NCBI RefSeq assembly: GCF_019511445.1
Contig: NZ_JAEUAN010000016.1
Span: 1 to 64,000, forward strand
Length of the DNA: 64,000 nucleotides
DNA from: Aliirhizobium wenxiniae
GTDB taxonomy: Bacteria; Pseudomonadota; Alphaproteobacteria; Rhizobiales; Rhizobiaceae
Direction: 5' to 3'
How positions within the stretch are numbered: the first letter of the stretch is position 1; the number at the start of each line of letters is the position of its first letter. The translations under genes were made by a program, and so were the position numbers. This document shows positions 43,447-52,676 of this stretch, piece after piece. Under the pieces are notes generated by a model. It was given only the letters and a program-made list of their open reading frames with translations, ran no database searches and was not told the DNA's origin.

Positions 43447-44796
43447 CTAGACCGCAATAGAGTGCCGACCACGACCGTTTTCAAGATAACGATCGAACGC
43501 CGCGGCGATGGTGCGGGTGAACGGGCGTCCCTCCGGGGTGATTGTGAATGACGCATTTCCGACACGACAGATATCGTCCGGATTGCTGTGGGCAAAAGCG
43601 CGAGCCTCAGCAATCAACGCATGAGCACCGGTCGGGAAATTTGCCAGCAAGGGCATGAAATCGAAGCCGAAATCGCACATCAGGCGCTCAATCACATAAG
43701 CACGCATACGATCGTCTTCCGACAATTCGATACCCCTCACCGCCGCCAGATTTTCACCTTCCACGATGCGCTGATATTCACCGGTGGCCGGCATGTTCTG
43801 CACATAGCCTTGCGGCAACTGGCTGATTGAGGAGGCTCCAAGACCGATCAGCGCATCGGCGCTATCTGTCGTGTAGCCTTGGAAATTACGCCGCAACCGG
43901 CCGGCTCTTGCGGCGACAGCCATAGAATCAGACGGTTTGGCAAAATGATCGATACCGATCGGCTGGTAGCCTGCATCCAGAAGCATCCGGGCGGCAAAAT
44001 TGCTCTGACGGAAACGTTCGCCGACATCCGGCAAGGCCGTTTCGGGTATCATCGTCTGATGTTTCTTCATCCACGGAACATGCGCATAACCGAAAAGCGC
44101 AACACGATCGGGCGACAGGGACAGAATATCGGAAAGCGTGCGGCCAACGCCTTCAAGCGTCTGGTGGGGAAGCCCGTAAAGCACATCGCAATTGACCGAA
44201 TTGACGCCGCGCGCCCGCACCGCGTCGACGACGGATTTCGTCTGCTCAAACGTCTGGATACGGTTGATCGCCTTCTGTACGGTCGGATCAAAATCCTGAA
44301 CGCCGAGGCTGGCGCGCGTCAGGCCGATCGCGGCGAGAGCGTCGTATCGGGCTTCGTCCAGATCATTGGGATCCATCTCGACGCTGATTTCGGCATCGCC
44401 CGCAACATCGAACGATGCCCTCAGACAGGCCATCAGATCGACCATGTCCTCAGGCTTCAGCATGGTGGGCGAGCCGCCGCCGAAATGGATGGCAGTTACC
44501 CTGGCACCGGCAGGTATTTTGGCCCCGACAGCGGCAATCTCCTGGCGAAGAGATGCGAGATAGGTGGTGATCGGCTCGTAACGCAGCGTCTGCTTCGTAT
44601 GGCAGGCGCAGAACCAACAGAGCCGGTCGCAATAGGGTATGTGAAGGTAGAGTGACAGATTGCTCGAAGAGCCGAGTTTTGACAGCCACTGCGAATAGAT
44701 GTCGCAATTTACACCAGTGTGAAAATGCGGCGCAGTCGGATAGCTAGTGTATCGCGGCACAGAGCCCGAATATTTCGCAAGCAATCTTTCGCTCAT
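43447..44796 (-). CDS. hemN: Oxygen-independent coproporphyrinogen III oxidase HemN
   Basis: This 449-residue radical SAM enzyme converts coproporphyrinogen III to protoporphyrinogen IX without oxygen. The cluster motif CDRLCWFCAC (C56, C60, C63, C65) is the CX3CX2CXC form typical of true HemN rather than HemW. It also has FGGGSPTML and a helical C-terminal domain. It provides haem at low oxygen, including for the cbb3 oxidase encoded nearby. An FNR box lies 55 bases upstream, and fnrN is divergent. Confidence 0.94.
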   Translation of the reverse strand: MSERLLAKYSGSVPRYTSYPTAPHFHTGVNCDIYSQWLSKLGSSSNLSLYLHIPYCDRLCWFCACHTKQTLRYEPITTYLASLRQEIAAVGAKIPAGARVTAIHFGGGSPTMLKPEDMVDLMACLRASFDVAGDAEISVEMDPNDLDEARYDALAAIGLTRASLGVQDFDPTVQKAINRIQTFEQTKSVVDAVRARGVNSVNCDVLYGLPHQTLEGVGRTLSDILSLSPDRVALFGYAHVPWMKKHQTMIPETALPDVGERFRQSNFAARMLLDAGYQPIGIDHFAKPSDSMAVAARAGRLRRNFQGYTTDSADALIGLGASSISQLPQGYVQNMPATGEYQRIVEGENLAAVRGIELSEDDRMRAYVIERLMCDFGFDFMPLLANFPTGAHALIAEARAFAHSNPDDICRVGNASFTITPEGRPFTRTIAAAFDRYLENGRGRHSIAV

Positions 44797-44850
44797 CGCA
44801 CACCTCTTCTCATGTGCCTCAAGAGCTACCTGCGGAATATTTTAGCGACT

Positions 44851-44864
44851 TTGACTTGGATCAA
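44851..44864. promoter_or_regulatory. FNR/FnrN box between hemN and fnrN (TTGACTTGGATCAA)
   Basis: This matches TTGAY-N4-ATCAA. It is 55 bases before hemN and about 165 before fnrN. It probably activates hemN at low oxygen and may also feed back on fnrN. Confidence 0.85.
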
Positions 44865-44976
44865 GCATGAGAAGAGCAACTGAACCAAGTTCGGACCATT
44901 AAACGCCGCCTGCAGCATTGCACCTCGATTCAGGTGCATCAGGGATGCTGTAGCTTTTGAGCAGTGCGTCAGGCAC

Positions 44977-45000
44977 CCGAAAATCAATCCCGATTTTCGG
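44977..45000. repeat. Inverted repeat in the fnrN leader
   Basis: CCGAAAATC (44977-44985) pairs with GATTTTCGG (44992-45000) just upstream of fnrN. It could be an mRNA leader hairpin or a protein-binding site; it lacks the TTGAT/ATCAA signature, so it is not a second anaerobox. Confidence 0.5.
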
Positions 45001-45029
45001 GGCGGATGCGCCGGTGTGGGGGAATGGGA

Positions 45030-45755
45030 ATGGATGCGCAGCTAAAAATACTGGACATTCACGAGGTGCCGCTCGTCTGTCGCGCCTGTGATGCCCGGCA
45101 CAATGGCGTCTGTTCCACGCTTAGCCCGCTCCAGCTCAACGAACTGAACAAGCATTCCCAGCGCAAGGCCGTGGAGGCAGGCACCGAGCTTATCGGCCAG
45201 GGACAGCAGGTTCACTCCTATTCCAACATTCTCAGGGGCGTGATCAAACTGTCGAAAATCATGGCGGATGGACGCCAGCAGATCGTCGGCCTGCAATTTG
45301 CGCCGGATTTCATGGGCCGCCCTTTTCTTGGCGAAAGCCTGATGGCGGCGGAAGCGGCAACGGACGCTGAACTTTGCGTCTTGCCGCGAAAAATTCTCGA
45401 ACGGATGATTGCCGAATCAGCCGAACTCGGCAGCCGCCTGCATAACCAGGCGCTAACGGAACTGGACGAAGCACGCGACTGGATGCTGACGCTCGGGCGC
45501 AAATCCGCCCGAGAAAAGGTGGCCAGCCTGCTGGTGCTGGTGGCATCCCACACGGACGGCGATCAGTTCGGTTCCTGCGCTTTCGAATTGCCGCTGTCGC
45601 GCGCCGATATCGCCGATTTCCTCGGACTGACGATAGAGACCGTCAGCCGCCAGATGACCAAGCTGCGCAAGGACGGGCTCATCCAGATCGAGAACAACCG
45701 GCAGATCTTTGTGCCGGATCTGGAAAAGCTGGCCGTGACTGCGGGCGGCGACTGA
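45030..45755 (+). CDS. fnrN: Oxygen-responsive regulator FnrN (Crp/Fnr family)
   Basis: This 241-residue regulator is active at low oxygen. Four cysteines for a [4Fe-4S] cluster are present: C17, C20 and C28 in CRACDARHNGVC, and C116 in AELCVLPRK. A cyclic-nucleotide-like beta barrel is followed by the HTH LSRADIADFLGLTIETVSRQ, whose E-TVSR recognition helix fits TTGAT...ATCAA sites. The start is ATG 45030 or 45024 after GGGGGAATGGG. It is divergent from hemN and is the likely activator of the three boxes in this window. Confidence 0.93.
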   Translation: MDAQLKILDIHEVPLVCRACDARHNGVCSTLSPLQLNELNKHSQRKAVEAGTELIGQGQQVHSYSNILRGVIKLSKIMADGRQQIVGLQFAPDFMGRPFLGESLMAAEAATDAELCVLPRKILERMIAESAELGSRLHNQALTELDEARDWMLTLGRKSAREKVASLLVLVASHTDGDQFGSCAFELPLSRADIADFLGLTIETVSRQMTKLRKDGLIQIENNRQIFVPDLEKLAVTAGGD

Positions 45756-45783
45756 CCGCCCGCGTCATCTTCATGCGAGAGAG

Positions 45784-46749
45784 TTAAGGCGCGCGTCCTT
45801 CAACGAGAACGGCGCGGATAGCTTCCAAAACTCCATCCGGCTGAACGCCGGTGCCGATGATCTGGCTCGGCACGCCATCCCATGCGCTGCCGACGAACTT
45901 GCGTCCTTGATCCGGCGCCTGGATGGTCTTGCCATCGGCCAGGCCGCCGCAAACCACGCGGACCGGGCCGGTGCGAACCTCGAAAAGATGCGGTTCGGTG
46001 AGATAGACGCAGGCGCAACTGTCATGCAGCGCCATGCCGTCAAGGCCGACGCGCTGGCGATAGAAGTCGATGTAATATTGCGAGAGGTCCGACAGGAGCT
46101 TGAGCTCCGAAGGTCCGGCCTCGACCATTTTCGCCAGATAGTCCGACGACATGGTGGTTTTCAGGGTCACGTCGAGACCGATGATCGTCACTTTCCAGGG
46201 GGCGGTAAAAACGACATCGGCGGCTTCCGGATCACCGTGGATATTGGCCTCGGCCGCCGGCGTGACGTTGCCGTTGACGTCGAAGGCGCCGCCCATGATG
46301 ACCACTTCCCTGACCAGGCTTGCGAATTCGGGATCGGCCTTCAGCGCCAGTGCGAGGTTGGTCATGCGGCCGACGGCGACAAGCGTGACATTGCCGGGAT
46401 CGGCCCTGACCGTATCGATGATGAACTGCGCCGCCGAGCGCTCGTCGAGAGGATGGTCGATTTCCAGTGGAACGCCGATATTGCCGAGACCGTCCTCGCC
46501 ATGCACGACCGGCGCGAAATGTGCGGCATCGCGGCCATCGTCATAGGCCCGCCCTGCCCCCTTGGCGATCGGTGCCTCGATATTCCACTTCTGATGCAGG
46601 AACTGTGCGTTTCGGGTGGTGATCTCGATCGGCGCATTGCCGAACACCGTCGTGACCCCAACGAGATCTATGCCCGGATGCCGATGCAGATAGAGGAGCG
46701 CCATGGCATCATCCACGCCGGGGTCGGTGTCGAATATCACTTTGAGCAT
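45784..46749 (-). CDS. Nucleoside hydrolase (inosine/uridine-preferring family)
   Basis: This 321-residue enzyme cleaves the N-glycosidic bond of ribonucleosides. The calcium-binding signature DTDPGVDDAMALLY is at residues 7-20. Further motifs include VTTVFGNAPIEITTRNA, MGGAFDVNGNVTPAAEANIHGDPEAA and ALHDSCACVYL with the active-site His. Substrate preference among purine and pyrimidine nucleosides cannot be told. It converges on fnrN. Confidence 0.92.
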   Translation of the reverse strand: MLKVIFDTDPGVDDAMALLYLHRHPGIDLVGVTTVFGNAPIEITTRNAQFLHQKWNIEAPIAKGAGRAYDDGRDAAHFAPVVHGEDGLGNIGVPLEIDHPLDERSAAQFIIDTVRADPGNVTLVAVGRMTNLALALKADPEFASLVREVVIMGGAFDVNGNVTPAAEANIHGDPEAADVVFTAPWKVTIIGLDVTLKTTMSSDYLAKMVEAGPSELKLLSDLSQYYIDFYRQRVGLDGMALHDSCACVYLTEPHLFEVRTGPVRVVCGGLADGKTIQAPDQGRKFVGSAWDGVPSQIIGTGVQPDGVLEAIRAVLVEGRAP

Positions 46750-46972
46750 GCGGGCTTATCCAGTCTTTCATACGAATGCGAAGCCGCGCACCATAACGGC
46801 ATTCGAACGAGGCGCAATCCCGCAGACGCCCACTGCTCCGACTGGTGCAATCCCGCTGTGCTCACTGGCGCAACGCAGAACGGCTATGCAGTCGAGTGGA
46901 CTTGCCCGACCGGGCGTTCCGTGGAAGAAGGCGGCTCCTTCCTGAAATTACCCCTCCTCCGAGCCTCATCCC

Positions 46973-47758
46973 GTGCCCGATATCGCATTCGAACTTCTGT
47001 TCCTCCTGTTTCTTGCCGCCGTTTTCGCCGGTTTCGTCGATTCGATCGCCGGCGGCGGCGGACTGATCACCATTCCCGTTCTGCTGATTGCAGGCATACC
47101 GCCGCTGGAGGCGATCGCGACCAACAAGCTGCAAGGCCAGTTCGGCGCAGCCTCGGCAACGATTGCCTATGCGCGCAAGGGCCATATCAACCTGCGCAGC
47201 CAGTTGCCCATGGCGCTGACGGCTGCTGTGGGTGGTGCCGTGGGGGCAGTGCTTGCCTCGATCGTGCCTGCCTCGGCCCTGGCAGCCGCTATCCCTTTCC
47301 TGCTTATCGCAATCGCCCTGTTCTTCGCCTTCAAACCCAGCCTTTCGGATGCGGATGGTCGGCGGCGGGTGACGCCGTTTGTCTTTGGCCTGACCGTCGT
47401 GCCGCTTGTGGGACTTTATGACGGCGTTTTCGGGCCGGGTGCAGGCTCGTTCTATATGCTGGGATTCGTGCTTCTCGCCGGTTTCGGCATGCTGAAGGCA
47501 ACCGCCCATACGAAGCTCATCAATTTCGGCTCGAATTTCGGCTCATTCCTGGTCTTCGTCGCGACAGGATCGATCCTTTGGAAAATCGGACTGATGATGG
47601 GTGTCGGCCAGTTCATCGGCGCCCAGATCGGTTCCGGATTGGCAATGAAAAAGGGCGCCAAGATCATCAAGCCGCTTCTGGTACTGTCATGTCTGGTGCT
47701 GGCGACAAAACTGTTGACTGACCCGAACCACCCTGCCCGGCTCTGGCTCGGCTGGTAA
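46973..47758 (+). CDS. TSUP-family transporter (TauE/SafE type)
   Basis: This 261-residue inner-membrane protein has about eight hydrophobic helices and the two-half TSUP pattern. GFVDSIAGGGGLITIPVLL sits in the first half and GLYDGVFGPGAGSFYMLGFV in the second. Family members move sulfite, sulfonates or other organic anions. The start is GTG at 46973 with CTCC-rich sequence upstream and no strong site. It converges on cobU with four bases between the stops. Confidence 0.88.
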   Translation: MPDIAFELLFLLFLAAVFAGFVDSIAGGGGLITIPVLLIAGIPPLEAIATNKLQGQFGAASATIAYARKGHINLRSQLPMALTAAVGGAVGAVLASIVPASALAAAIPFLLIAIALFFAFKPSLSDADGRRRVTPFVFGLTVVPLVGLYDGVFGPGAGSFYMLGFVLLAGFGMLKATAHTKLINFGSNFGSFLVFVATGSILWKIGLMMGVGQFIGAQIGSGLAMKKGAKIIKPLLVLSCLVLATKLLTDPNHPARLWLGW

Positions 47759-47762
47759 GCCG

Positions 47763-48284
47763 TCAGCCCTTCATGCGAAGAGGCAGGCCGGCGGCGACGA
47801 AAAACACCTCGTCGGCTGCGGCCGCCATCTGCTGATGCAGCCGTCCGGCGTGATCGCGAAACTCGCGCGCCATCCTGTTCTCAGGCACGATCCCCAGGCC
47901 GACTTCGTTCGAAACAAAGATGATTTTGGCTTCGAGGCTCAGGAGTTGTGCGGCGAGGTCAGCGGAACGCGCCGGGATGTCCTCGCCTGCCATCATCAGA
48001 TTGGTGACCCAGAGCGTCAGGCAATCGACGAGGACAACGCGTCCAGGCCTGTCGATTTCCCGAAGTGTGCGGATCAGTTCGACAGGCTCTTCATGCGTCA
48101 CCCAGGACGGTCCGCGATCGTCCTGATGGCGGACTATCCGCTCACGCATCTCGTCGTCATAGGCGCGACCGGTCGCGATATAGTGGCGCTCAAGGCCAGT
48201 CGCCTGCGCCAGGCGCTCGGAGAAAGCCGATTTGCCGGAACGGGCACCACCAAGTACGAGAGCAGTTTTGCCGGATAGGATCAT
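47763..48284 (-). CDS. cobU: Adenosylcobinamide kinase/guanylyltransferase CobU (CobP)
   Basis: This 173-residue bifunctional enzyme phosphorylates adenosylcobinamide and adds GMP in late cobalamin synthesis and salvage. It shows the P-loop GGARSGKS near the N-terminus, RHYIATGRAYDDEM, the His-containing RIVRHQDDRG, and the catalytic-region DCLTLWVTNLM. FVSNEVGLGIVP is also diagnostic. It is the only cobalamin gene here; its product would supply cofactor for the corrinoid proteins at the right end. No cobalamin riboswitch was seen upstream. Confidence 0.93.
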   Translation of the reverse strand: MILSGKTALVLGGARSGKSAFSERLAQATGLERHYIATGRAYDDEMRERIVRHQDDRGPSWVTHEEPVELIRTLREIDRPGRVVLVDCLTLWVTNLMMAGEDIPARSADLAAQLLSLEAKIIFVSNEVGLGIVPENRMAREFRDHAGRLHQQMAAAADEVFFVAAGLPLRMKG

Positions 48285-48586
48285 TGGGGAAAGGTCGCGT
48301 GGAGGCCAGACGAAACCGGACGATTCGTAGATGTCAGAGGCGTCCGGTCCGTGTTCGGGTTTGTCTGGATTCGCATTGCAGATGAATGATCGGACGTGCT
48401 TGGCGGGAAGTCAACCGGTCTCGTTGAACGGGAGCCGATTACCGGCGTTCGGCGCATTTGGACGCACTATTCACTTTGCGACATCGAGTGACGATTTGCG
48501 GCGAGGCGCGGCGTGTTCTTCGGCGTATTGGATCGACAAAAGACAAGGCTTCGCGACGAGATCGCAGCCACCGAGGAAACACCCAC

Positions 48587-48730
48587 ATGCTCTACGTATT
48601 CAGGAACAATAACGGCCTGCAGATCGCCTGGAATTCGGAGGCTCCCAAGGCCTTCAGGAACGCGCGTCCGTCAGACAGCACACGACGCATGTCGATCTTC
48701 GGATTTATCAGAACCTCGAATTCCGGCTGA
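48587..48730 (+). CDS. Possible 47-residue small protein
   Basis: This short reading frame has GAGGAAACACCCAC before its ATG and is followed 27 bases after its stop by a strong hairpin. It starts MLYVFRNNNGLQIAWNSEAP and is basic, with no signal or membrane segment. I do not recognise it. It is reported only because start, stop and hairpin are arranged like a small transcript; it may not be real. Confidence 0.25.
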   Translation: MLYVFRNNNGLQIAWNSEAPKAFRNARPSDSTRRMSIFGFIRTSNSG

Positions 48731-48756
48731 ATTCGGCCTGCTCCGCTTTCACTGTT

Positions 48757-48785
48757 TTTCCAACCGTGTCTTTTACGGTTGGAAA
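48757..48785. terminator. Strong hairpin, possible terminator
   Basis: TTTCCAACCGT (48757-48767) pairs perfectly with ACGGTTGGAAA (48775-48785) over a seven-base loop. It lacks a T tract downstream on the plus strand. Confidence 0.45.
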
Positions 48786-49456
48786 CTGTTGATCGACGCC
48801 CACGGCAATGCGGCAAGTCGCAAAATGCGGCAAGCGGCCATCGTGAATTTTCGATACAGGGAGCGGCTTGAAGCCGTAGAAGGGGCGACCGGCACGCATT
48901 ACAATAATCCGGCGCCACTGACGGGACTTTCGTCCGCGTCCCAACATCTAGCGTGACTTCCTTACCGGATGGTTATTGGCGGGTGCGAAGGCAGCCTTTA
49001 ATGTTGCTCCAAAGCGGTTTTTTTCACTGCGCTGTAATTTTCTCAGATTTTTTTCCACGCCGCTAATCGGCTATAACACGTCAAAACTCGGGCGTGACTT
49101 TGCCGACATTTCTGATCGCACCCAAATTGCCCAGAGACGGACAGCGCGATTAGGCGGCATTTGACCGTTTTTAGGCCTTCATCGCACACAAATCATTCTC
49201 TTCCAACGCGTTACGAGAAAATCTCGGATAAGCGGCGCTGACAGCTGCTGTTGATTTATTTGATTTAAGCCGTAGGCTGCCCGTGCTGACAGAAAAATGC
49301 GCCCTATCTGCGGCTTTTGACAGATAGAAAAAGACGCATGGGGACAGCGACCATTCAGAGGGCGCGATCCTGTCGCTCCCAGGCGCTTTCATTACGGATT
49401 TCGGTAGCACCGGCTCCACGTATCGATTGTCAACACTAAGACTGGGAGGTCTTACG

Positions 49457-50452
49457 ATGAAAAAACTCCTCGCTTCCACCGTCTTTGCAGCCGGTCTTTA
49501 TGGGTTTGCCGGGGCAGCCTATGCGGACTGTGGTTCAATCTCGATTGCTGAAATGAACTGGGCCTCGGCCGGCGTCGCCGCCAATGTCGACAAGATCATT
49601 CTTGAAGAGGGTTACGGCTGTACCGTCGAGCTGGTCACCGGCGACACGATGCCGACCTTTACCTCGATGAACGAAAAAGCCCAGCCGGACATGGCGCCGG
49701 AATTCTGGGTAAATGCCGTGCGCACCCCGCTCGATGCTGCCGTCAAGGAAGGCCGTCTCATCGAGGCTGCCGAAATTCTCGCCGACGGCGCGGTCGAAGG
49801 CTGGTGGATACCGAAATTCCTCGCCGACGCCCATCCCGACATCAAGACAGTCGAGCAGGCGCTCCAGCATCCCGAACTTTTCCCTGCTCCCGAAGATCCG
49901 TCCAAGGCTGCCGTGACCAACTGCCCGTCAGGCTGGAACTGCCAGGTTTCGACCGCCAATCTCTACAAAGCACTCGGTGCCAAGGACAAGGGGTTTGACC
50001 TTGTCGATACCGGTTCGGCTGCAGGCCTTGATGGCTCCATCGCCAACGCATTCGAGAAAAAGACCGGCTGGCTGGGCTATTATTGGGCACCGACCGCCAT
50101 TCTCGGCAAATACGAGATGGTGAAACTGTCCTTCGACGTGCCGCATGACAAGGCAAACTGGGATGCCTGCACCGCCGTGCCCGATTGCGCCGACCCCAAG
50201 GTCAATTCCTACCCGACTTCGCAGGCATTCACCGTCGTGACCAAGGCCTTCGCCGACAAGGCCGGCGTTGCGATGGACTACATCAAGGCCCGCAAGTGGA
50301 CCAATGCCACGGTCAACGGCATCCTTGCCTGGCAGACCGACAACCAGGGTACCAATGCCGACGCTGCCAAGCATTTCCTGGAAACCCAACCGGATGTCTG
50401 GACCAAGTGGGTCTCTCCGGAGATTGCCGAAAAGGTCAAGGCATCGCTTTGA
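49457..50452 (+). CDS. choX: Choline/betaine ABC transporter substrate-binding protein
   Basis: This is a 331-residue periplasmic receptor. The signal peptide MKKLLASTVFAAGLYGFAGA ends before DCGSISIAEMNWASAGVAA, a typical ProX/OpuAC-type start. Aromatic residues for an ammonium-binding cage are present (EMNWAS, EFWVNA, GWWIPKF, GYYWAPT). Paired Cys near NCPSGWNC and DACTAVPDCADP suggest disulfides. With the permease and ATPase that follow it fits ChoXWV, the high-affinity choline importer of rhizobia, though betaine cannot be excluded. The start follows GGGAGGTCTTACG. Confidence 0.88.
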   Translation: MKKLLASTVFAAGLYGFAGAAYADCGSISIAEMNWASAGVAANVDKIILEEGYGCTVELVTGDTMPTFTSMNEKAQPDMAPEFWVNAVRTPLDAAVKEGRLIEAAEILADGAVEGWWIPKFLADAHPDIKTVEQALQHPELFPAPEDPSKAAVTNCPSGWNCQVSTANLYKALGAKDKGFDLVDTGSAAGLDGSIANAFEKKTGWLGYYWAPTAILGKYEMVKLSFDVPHDKANWDACTAVPDCADPKVNSYPTSQAFTVVTKAFADKAGVAMDYIKARKWTNATVNGILAWQTDNQGTNADAAKHFLETQPDVWTKWVSPEIAEKVKASL

Positions 50453-50461
50453 TACGGACGA

Positions 50462-50489
50462 GAGAGGTGGCGGATCACTGCCGCCTCTC
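50462..50489 (+). promoter_or_regulatory. Intercistronic hairpin between choX and choW
   Basis: GAGAGGTGGCGG pairs with CCGCCTCTC with one bulged base just after choX, without a T tract. Such stems often stabilise the upstream receptor mRNA over the transporter subunits; that role is inferred. Confidence 0.5.
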
Positions 50490-50667
50490 GACCGGATGAC
50501 GTCGCAAAGCGCGACAACATGATGTCGTTCATGGAAGGGCGGCGCGCAAAGTCGTCCGCAATGATTGCCTGCCCGAGCTAAAAGGCGATGCCGGAAAGCC
50601 ATGCCGGCGAGACGCTTCGACAAGACTGCACGGGCGAGATCAAAACAGGCAAAACAAGGGGAAAAGC

Positions 50668-51576
50668 ATGGCTATCTGCGAGTTTCTGCCGCGAGCCTTC
50701 TGTCGGTTCCCGGCCATCAGCGACAGCACCATCCGCCAGCTACGCCAGGTGATCGACGACGGTTTCAGGGGACTTGTGCGTGAATACGGCTACATCATCG
50801 ACGCGCTCAAGGCGCCATTGCAGTGGTTCCTGAACTATCTCGAGAGGCTGTTCACCACCTCTCCCTGGACGGTGGTTCTGATCGTCATGCTGTTGGTCGT
50901 CTATTTCGGTAGTCGCAGCATCCGCATCACCATCGGCACGGCGATCGGCATGCTGCTCATCGGCCTGTTCGGCCTGTGGGAAGATACGATGACGACACTT
51001 GCGATCGTTACCGTATCGACCTTGATCGCGATCATCATCGGTCTGCCGATCGGTATCCTGATGGCAAGGTCGGAGCGCGTGCAGGGCGTGATCAATCCCA
51101 TACTCGACGTGATGCAGACGATGCCAAGCTTCGTTTATCTCATTCCGGTCGTGGTGATTTTCGGCATCGGCAAGGTGCCGGGTCTGATTGCGGTGGTCAT
51201 CTATGCCGTTCCGCCGATGATCCGCCTCACCAATCTCGGCATCAGGCTGGTCGACAAGGAAGTGCTGGAGGCGGCCGATGCATTCGGCTCATCGCGTGGC
51301 CAGAAACTGTGGAACGTGCAGATGCCGCTGGCGCTGCCGACGATCATGGCCGGTATCAACCAGACGATCATGATGTCGCTCGCCATGGTGGTCGTCGCCT
51401 CGATGGTCGGCGTCGGCGGGCTGGGCCGCAATACGCTGCAAGCGATCAACAACCAGTTCTTCACCTTCGGCTTCCTCAACGGTTTTGCACTGGTGGCGAT
51501 CGCCATCATCTTCGACCGGACGAGCCAGGCCTTCGGCAAGCGTCTTCAGCGTCATACGGAGGTGGTGCATGGCTAG
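50668..51576 (+). CDS. choW: Choline/betaine ABC transporter permease
   Basis: This 302-residue inner-membrane permease of the ProW type has a ~60-residue cytoplasmic/amphipathic lead and then about six helices. The EAA loop reads VLEAADAFGSSRGQKLWNVQ, and the core includes GLPIGILMARSERVQGVINP and MQTMPSFVYLIP. Start ATG 50668 follows AAGGGGAAAAGC. It overlaps the ATPase gene by eight bases. Confidence 0.92.
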   Translation: MAICEFLPRAFCRFPAISDSTIRQLRQVIDDGFRGLVREYGYIIDALKAPLQWFLNYLERLFTTSPWTVVLIVMLLVVYFGSRSIRITIGTAIGMLLIGLFGLWEDTMTTLAIVTVSTLIAIIIGLPIGILMARSERVQGVINPILDVMQTMPSFVYLIPVVVIFGIGKVPGLIAVVIYAVPPMIRLTNLGIRLVDKEVLEAADAFGSSRGQKLWNVQMPLALPTIMAGINQTIMMSLAMVVVASMVGVGGLGRNTLQAINNQFFTFGFLNGFALVAIAIIFDRTSQAFGKRLQRHTEVVHG

Positions 51577-52621
51577 TCACGGCATCGAGATCAAAGGCCT
51601 CTACAAGATCTTCGGATCGAATGCCCGCCAGCATGTGGAGGCCGTCAGAAACGGGCTTTCCAAGGCGGAACTCAACGAGCGCTACGGGCATGTGCTGGGG
51701 CTGAAGGATATCAACATTTCCATGCCGGCCGGCGGCATTACCGTTGTCATGGGTCTATCGGGTTCGGGAAAGTCGACACTGATCCGTCATATCAACCGGC
51801 TGATCGAGCCGACTTACGGTGAAGTCGTCTATGACGGGGTCAATGTCTGCGGCATGAACGAGCGGGATCTGCGCGAATTCCGCCGCCATAAGACGGCGAT
51901 GGTGTTCCAGAAATTCGCTCTTTTGCCGCATCGCACGGTGATCGAAAACACCGTCTACGGGCTCGATATCCAAGGCGTTTCCCGCTCGGAAAGCCTGAAG
52001 AAGGGACAGTACTGGATCGACCGGGTGGGCTTGTCCGGGTTCGAACATCACTATCCGAACCAACTCTCCGGCGGCATGCAGCAGCGCGTTGGGCTTGCAC
52101 GGGCTCTCACCAACGATGCCGACATCCTGCTGATGGATGAGGCTTATTCGGCGCTCGATCCGTTGATCCGCGTCGACATGCAGACCGTGCTTCTCGACCT
52201 GCAGGCGGAACTGAAAAAGACCGTGGTCTTCATCACCCATGACCTCGACGAAGCACTCAGGCTTGGTGATAAGATCGCCATTCTCCGCGATGGTCAGGTC
52301 GTGCAGCAAGGAACCGGGCAGGAAATCGTGTTGTCACCAGCCGATGACTACATCACCGCCTTCGTCAAGGAGGTGAACCGCGGCCGTGTGATCCAGGCCA
52401 AGACGGTGATGAAGCCGTTCGACGGAGCGGCTGATGGAGTACGTATCGAGGCGACCACCACGCTCGAAGCCGCCGCCAAAGCGATGACCGAGAGCGGCCA
52501 GACCAAGGCAACGATCATTGACGAGGCGGGAACGCCGATCGGCACACTCGACCTGCAGACGATGATGGCAGCGATGGTGACGCCTGCCGGTTCCGACGCA
52601 TCGATGATGGCCGCCGAGTAA
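51569..52621 (+). CDS. choV: Choline/betaine ABC transporter ATPase
   Basis: This 350-residue ATPase of the ProV/OpuAA class has Walker A GLSGSGKS, signature LSGGMQQRV, Walker B ILLMDEAYSALDPLIR and switch His ITHDLDEAL. A C-terminal CBS-like domain (residues ~275-340) is shorter than the tandem CBS pair of OpuA. The N-terminal ~50 residues (FGSNARQHVEAVRNGLSKAE) are the usual QAT-family lead. It ends the cho operon, followed by a terminator. Confidence 0.93.
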   Translation: MASHGIEIKGLYKIFGSNARQHVEAVRNGLSKAELNERYGHVLGLKDINISMPAGGITVVMGLSGSGKSTLIRHINRLIEPTYGEVVYDGVNVCGMNERDLREFRRHKTAMVFQKFALLPHRTVIENTVYGLDIQGVSRSESLKKGQYWIDRVGLSGFEHHYPNQLSGGMQQRVGLARALTNDADILLMDEAYSALDPLIRVDMQTVLLDLQAELKKTVVFITHDLDEALRLGDKIAILRDGQVVQQGTGQEIVLSPADDYITAFVKEVNRGRVIQAKTVMKPFDGAADGVRIEATTTLEAAAKAMTESGQTKATIIDEAGTPIGTLDLQTMMAAMVTPAGSDASMMAAE

Positions 52622-52635
52622 AGACGGAAACAGAA

Positions 52636-52671
52636 GCGCCGGCGTCGCAGCCGGCGCATGCCCTTTTTCTT
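52636..52671 (+). terminator. Rho-independent terminator after choV
   Basis: GCGCCGGC (52636-52643) pairs with GCCGGCGC (52650-52657), followed by ATGCCCTTTTTCTT, 15 bases after the choV stop. Confidence 0.85.
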
Positions 52672-52676
52672 GAAAG

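Larger units (their letters stand above)
48285..49456. other. Long region without a convincing gene
   Basis: This is about 1.2 kb between cobU and choX. Short frames on both strands lack good starts or recognisable products, apart from a weak candidate at 48587-48730. It contains an 11-base stem hairpin (48757-48785), another stem CTATCTG/CAGATAG (49303-49309 / 49320-49326), and an AT-rich part at about 49010-49320 that probably includes the choX promoter. No tRNA or riboswitch was recognised. Confidence 0.5.

Noticed and set aside
44977..45000. Second FNR box in front of fnrN
   Set aside because: The inverted repeat has CCGAAAATC/GATTTTCGG arms, not TTGAT...ATCAA.
45907..47421. 504-codon open frame on the plus strand across the nucleoside hydrolase and TSUP genes
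   Set aside because: It overlaps two recognisable genes in other frames and has no domain of its own.
48285..49456. Cobalamin riboswitch upstream of cobU
   Set aside because: No GCCACTG or B12-box-like sequence was seen on the cobU strand.
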